The notes below the pieces were generated by a model. That model worked only from the letters and a program-made list of their open reading frames with translations, did no database searches and was not told the DNA's origin. A stretch of DNA of 64,000 nt from Rhynchonema sp. JSB1_4 (taxonomy: Eukaryota > Nematoda > Chromadorea > Monhysterida > Xyalidae): contig JASAMV010001038.1 in assembly GCA_030248065.1 (NCBI GenBank), positions 1 through 64,000 on the forward strand, read 5' to 3'. Below are positions 60,801 to 64,000 of this stretch, piece after piece (position 1 is the stretch's first letter; each line of letters opens with the position of its first letter). The position numbers and the translations under genes are program-made.

Positions 60801-63395
60801 TTGTATGATTGAATTCAATCTTTTCGACACATTTTATTATTTTTTTAGTTTTTTTGCAAAATCGGTCACACTCAATTTCTCTTTCATTAGAACGTGGAGG
60901 AAGGGAACATGTCGGCCAGCAGCATCATAAAGTGACATGAGCTGATGGACGGACTATACTATTACATGTACGTGCTATGCTATACGCCAGGAGCTACTGG
61001 TTGACAAAGAACAACGATAACTCACTCGAATCGCGTTGACCGAAAATTACATAAATTCGGAGAATAACGAACAAATACAAAAACATAATAGAATTATAAT
61101 AGAATCGAAATGAAAATTTAGTAGTTCTGAAACGGATCCAACAACAATTCAACAAGCTGGAAAATTTGGAAAATTTGTTTCGTGTTGCTTGAGAGAACGA
61201 AGTATAAGGCCTAAAGCCCTAACTATACTTCGTTCTCTGAGAGAACAGAGAACAAATTCTCACGCGCTGATTGGCTGTCGCGCGTTCAGTAGCCAATCAC
61301 CACCCGAGAATTTGTTCTCTGTGTTCTCTCAGAGAACGAAGTATAGTTAGGGCTTTACAAGTTTGTTTATTCCCGCCTTCACTCACCTCTTCCCATTCGC
61401 GGTTGGCTTTCAGATTCAGAATCGACAGTTTCGCGTTCGCCAACTTGCCGGTGGCATCGAACTCAATCGGTGGCTGTTCGCGCACGAACGGACGTACGCT
61501 CGCATTCAATATGTGACTGCGTGATGTTTCACACAACTAGTGAATATTATTGTATATGTGCAGGTGTGAGCTTTTCTGACGATGCACAAGCACTAATGTT
61601 TCACCACGAAGCACGAAACCAGCTTTGCACGATATGTTGCGACCTTGTGTGCGCATTCAGGTTGACGATGACCTCATCATGTGCGTCATGGGAAAACGGG
61701 TCGACCGACCGAAACCAGGTTCTGAACACATCCCAGAGTCAGAGTGTCAGCAAAGTGGGAGCACGCACCTGTACAATTCGCTGCCACCCTCCCATCTGAA
61801 GTCTTCCGGTTCACCGCAAGTGTACGACGACGCATAGGTGAAATTGTTGCCGTGTTTCCTGTACAGATCGTTCAGCGCTGTGGTAACAATCTAAACAATA
61901 GCGTACATGCTTGTCACGGCACAGTCGATGGTCAAAAGTCCACGCGCGACCAATGTGAATATAAATGGACGAGCATTTCACACCTTTATTCCGGCTCTCA
62001 ACGCCGGAATGAGAACGTTGCGCGTTTCCCTGAACGTGTTCGCCTCGGTGTCGAAGCTGACGGCCAACATGCCGACCTGGTACTCATCAGGGACGTTGTC
62101 CTGAACTTGCGCTTGCAATCATGATAAGAATTACGTTCAGGTATAAATTGGAGGAACATATGCCTTGGCTCAATACCTGTTCAATACGCCTGTAGCTTGA
62201 AATTTGAATTGAAGTTGAAAAAAAGCCTGCACCTTCAATCCAACCGATGTCTGAGTGACAATCCACAAATAGCCCGTCTTCGTCAGATGATTCTTCGCAG
62301 CGGCTGCCATAATCTTTTTTGTCTCATCCTTGGTCGCGTAGAGCACGAAAATCCTGATGATAATCCAGTCGCTCATGAATTTGTTTATGGATGACAGTTG
62401 AAAACTAAGATAAATGCGCAAAAAACGTGTTCAGCGGTAACAATGTTCGTTCGCTATGCATATACCTCGCATCTGTTTGCGCCAGTTTCACGATGTCCCT
62501 GTCGACCGTCGAGCGTTTCTTGCTCTGAACGTGCTTCAATGTCAAAGCCGACAGAATGTGTAAACTGAAAATGTCACATTTAGATCACAACGGTGAGCAG
62601 AAAGCCAAAATGGAAAACGCATGGTTGTTCATGTGAACACTGGAGTTTTCTCGTCGTTGCACTTGGTTTAGACACAGGCGGGCAATACCGTATGAACGTA
62701 GGCAAGCGTGACCGCAACTGAGGCAATGACATGACAAGGCACAGTCAACACATGGGGCTAATCTTGTCTGGGGACAGAGTTGGAGCACTAATTTCGCGAC
62801 AGCGTAAAACTGATCATCTCTACTGATGCGCACCAACTTTTCGGCTTGTCATTGTGCTCCAGCCCCATCACAAAAATCGGTGTCTGACAAAATTTCCTGT
62901 TGCCTTTCGCCATCCTCGTAGGTTAAGGTGGAGTTATACTTGTCCATTTTGGGCTTGTAGACAATGAGGACAAATTTTTGCTATGGTTATATTTTGTGAT
63001 AGAGTTGGAGCACTAATTTTGACCAGCGTAAAACTTGATCCTTTGGTGCAGGGCAAAAACTTTTACGCCGGTCGAAATTAGTGCCTCAACTCTGTCACAA
63101 AATATGATTGAAACAAAAACTTGTCCTCATTGTCTACAGGCCCAAAATGGACAAGTATAACTCCAGCTTTAGTCGTAGCGTCTGCGTTCAAAGTTGATGA
63201 TACGCATCAGTGTCCCTCCCACCTGCTATTGTCCTCCTCAGCCTTGATCAACCGATGGAAACGTTCGTGTCCGAACAGATCAGTCGTGATGACGCCGATT
63301 TTCAGCCATTTGTATCGCAGCAGAATCGACGCGATCGCGGACACTTGATGCTCGATGGACGGCGCCATTTGCACGACGTTGTACTCGCGCAGGGA
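54883..63395 (-). CDS. nmr-2: NMDA-type glutamate receptor GluN2 subunit (5' part outside the window)
   Basis: In-phase exons: 63395-63223, 62914-62834, 62564-62466, 62404-62233, 62100-61984, 61890-61769, 61516-61387, 60631-60488, 60414-60228, 59934-59809, 59360-59279, 58976-58838, 58377-58211, 57897-57716, 55627-55494, 55409-55305, 55207-55107 and 55021-54883 (TGA); about 799 aa. Amino-terminal domain: exons 1-7 ([20 protein letters not shown]). S1: [20 protein letters not shown], then [20 protein letters not shown] with the ligand arginine. M1: [12 protein letters not shown]. Pore: [19 protein letters not shown]3: [12 protein letters not shown]2: [14 protein letters not shown] with the ligand aspartate, then [11 protein letters not shown]. 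Pre-M4: [12 protein letters not shown]4 spans two exons. The tail is short and ends in a coiled coil ([20 protein letters not shown]). Postsynaptic cation channel, GluN2 by the S2 and pre-M4 motifs. The first S1 strand (usual VVTLEEPPF) was not found. Confidence 0.9.
55952..57141. mobile_element. Outer hAT-like element, split by a nested copy
   Basis: Ends CAGGGTTGGGCAAAAAACG.. and ..TTTGCCCAACCCTG, with an exact 8-bp duplication GGTGCAAG (55944-55951 and 57142-57149). 56028-56712 was inserted into it later. It lies in the nmr-2 intron before pre-M4. Confidence 0.92.
56028..56712. mobile_element. hAT-like MITE, copy 2 (nested)
   Basis: CAGGGTTGAAAAA.. to ..GAAACAACCCTG, with exact 8-bp duplication CGCCCAGA (56020-56027 and 56713-56720). 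Nearly identical to 14637-15349, but about 28 bp shorter, mainly a deletion near 56440 (opposite 15030-15075). Confidence 0.93.
58436..58661. mobile_element. MITE (TTTACACCGTTTCG family), 58-kb copy
   Basis: GGGTGGAATTTTCGAAACGG.. faces ..CCGTTTCGAAAATATCACCC; the arms repeat GTGTAAAGGTCGGTGTAAAG. It lies between the nmr-2 M3 and S2 exons. Confidence 0.9.
59040..59264. mobile_element. MITE (TTTACACCGTTTCG family), 59-kb copy
   Basis: GGGTGGCATTTTCGAAACGG.. faces ..CCGTTTCGAAAATATCACCC. Nearly the same length as the 58-kb copy. Its edge lies 15 bases inside the intron that follows the nmr-2 pore exon. Confidence 0.9.
60735..60963. repeat. Partial reversed copy of the 8169-8502 MITE
   Basis: CACACTCAATTTCTCTTTCA, TTAGAACGTGGAGGAAGGGA and GACATGAGCTGATGGACGGA match the right arm of 8169-8502; part of the AT-rich centre is also kept. 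Confidence 0.8.
61214..61355. mobile_element. Short palindromic MITE with TA duplication
   Basis: AAGCCCTAACTATACTTCGT.. and ..ACGAAGTATAGTTAGGGCTT with flanking TA on both sides. The arms pair through GTTCTCTGAGAGAACAGAGA. A third partial arm lies just before, at 61192-61208. nmr-2 intron. Confidence 0.85.
62936..63168. mobile_element. MITE with AGGTGGAGTTATACTTGTCC ends
   Basis: The left end is AGGTGGAGTTATACTTGTCC and the right end GGACAAGTATAACTCCAGCT, flanked by TTA on both sides. The centre carries the palindromic unit also found at 4764-4916. nmr-2 intron 1 of this window. Confidence 0.85.
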
Positions 63396-63414
63396 CTGGA
63401 CAGTGGATGTTTAC

Positions 63415-63563
63415 CAGGGGTGGCAATAGGGGCGGGCTTTGGCCGGGCCCTGCGCGGCCCGATCCTCCAAATCTTCGGCCCGGCCCGGCCCGGCTCGAGC
63501 AAAAAGCCCAAAATCGCGGCCCGGCCTGGCCCGAGCTCGGGCCGGCCCCGATTGCGACCTCTG
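63415..63563. mobile_element. GC-rich hAT-like MITE
   Basis: CAGGGGTGGCAATAGGGGCG.. to ..CCCCGATTGCGACCTCTG, with an 8-bp duplication ATGTTTAC / ACGTTTAC (one difference). Mostly GGCCCGGCCC words. Related pieces are at 24440-24510, 44560-44645 and 46597-46680. Confidence 0.8.
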
Positions 63564-63729
63564 ACGTTTACTATTGTACATAATACTGTACGTCAGTCAC
63601 ACTGGTCAGTCAATTGTGTCAGCCAGGCCTTCTATCCCACGAGTATGTATTTCTGACTGCCGGACAGTGGCAGTCGGAAAACCGTGATTTCTCATTCTGT
63701 CAGCTTATCAACCAAGCAAGCACAGCAGG

Positions 63730-63892
63730 GGCCCGTGCCTACGGCCCGGCTAAAGCTTCGCGCCCGCGCACGCTGGGCGATCCGAAAACCCGTTAGCATA
63801 CCCAAAGCTACGCCCGTGAAAATTGAACCGTGTCCCCGAGGGAGGGGGCCACAGACATACATACGTCTTCCTATTTTAGTAGTATAGATTAT
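63730..63892 (+). mobile_element. Second copy of the TTTTAGTAGTATAGAT repeat
   Basis: Same landmarks, orientation and end as 7063-7251, without the long C run of that copy. Confidence 0.75.
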
Positions 63893-64000
63893 CGCGACGA
63901 ATGAAAGATTCAACAATTATGTATTTGTACTGCCTGAAGTGCAGATGTGAAATAAAAATAAGTCCTTCTTTCGTCTCGACGTGTCGCATGAAACCTGATC

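Overview
This is animal nuclear DNA, most likely from a nematode. All genes are split by short GT-AG introns, many ending in TTTCAG. There is a tandem family of nematode-style seven-helix receptors, a small secreted protein with an ET-module-like cysteine pattern, and interstitial TTAGGC-like (GCCTAA) repeats. The nematode call is an inference; no rRNA or barcode gene is present. I assembled the gene models by hand, requiring splice phase to agree across each junction. Exon coordinates are in the evidence fields.

Layout. 1-1501 is a large foldback element. 1.9-6.3 kb (+) is an unrecognised gene of about twelve exons with no family match. 8.98-10.77 kb (+) is the small secreted cysteine-rich gene. 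11.63-14.46 kb (+) is an intact ACC-synthase-like, PLP-dependent aminotransferase (409 aa). 16.52-44.26 kb (-) is an RBM25 orthologue: 20 exons and 732 aa, with RRM and PWI domains. Its 14-kb intron 8 holds, on the opposite strand, five tandem receptor paralogues (22.87-31.65 kb), at least three of them damaged, plus a reverse-transcriptase scrap. 54.88-63.40 kb (-) is an NMDA-receptor GluN2-type (nmr-2) gene, from the amino-terminal domain to the C-terminus; its 5' end lies beyond the right edge.

The genes do not form one pathway. The nmr-2 subunit and the chemoreceptor-like cluster fit a nervous system, and RBM25 is a general splicing factor. The long RBM25 and nmr-2 introns, and the 43.4-51.5 kb stretch upstream of and within RBM25, are packed with short non-autonomous DNA transposons. 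Many have exact 8-bp target duplications (hAT-like); others have TTA, TAA or TA duplications.

The most unusual feature is a set of small elements that share a backbone (CAGTGTAGT-type ends and an AT-rich core around CGCGCGCTACGCGCG). Each carries its own short word repeated several times. The clearest case is the pair 46101-46520 and 50048-50489: the backbone is alike, but the iterated word is GGGTATCTATCTCGAG in one and GGTACCTTGCAACCA in the other, changed at about six corresponding places.
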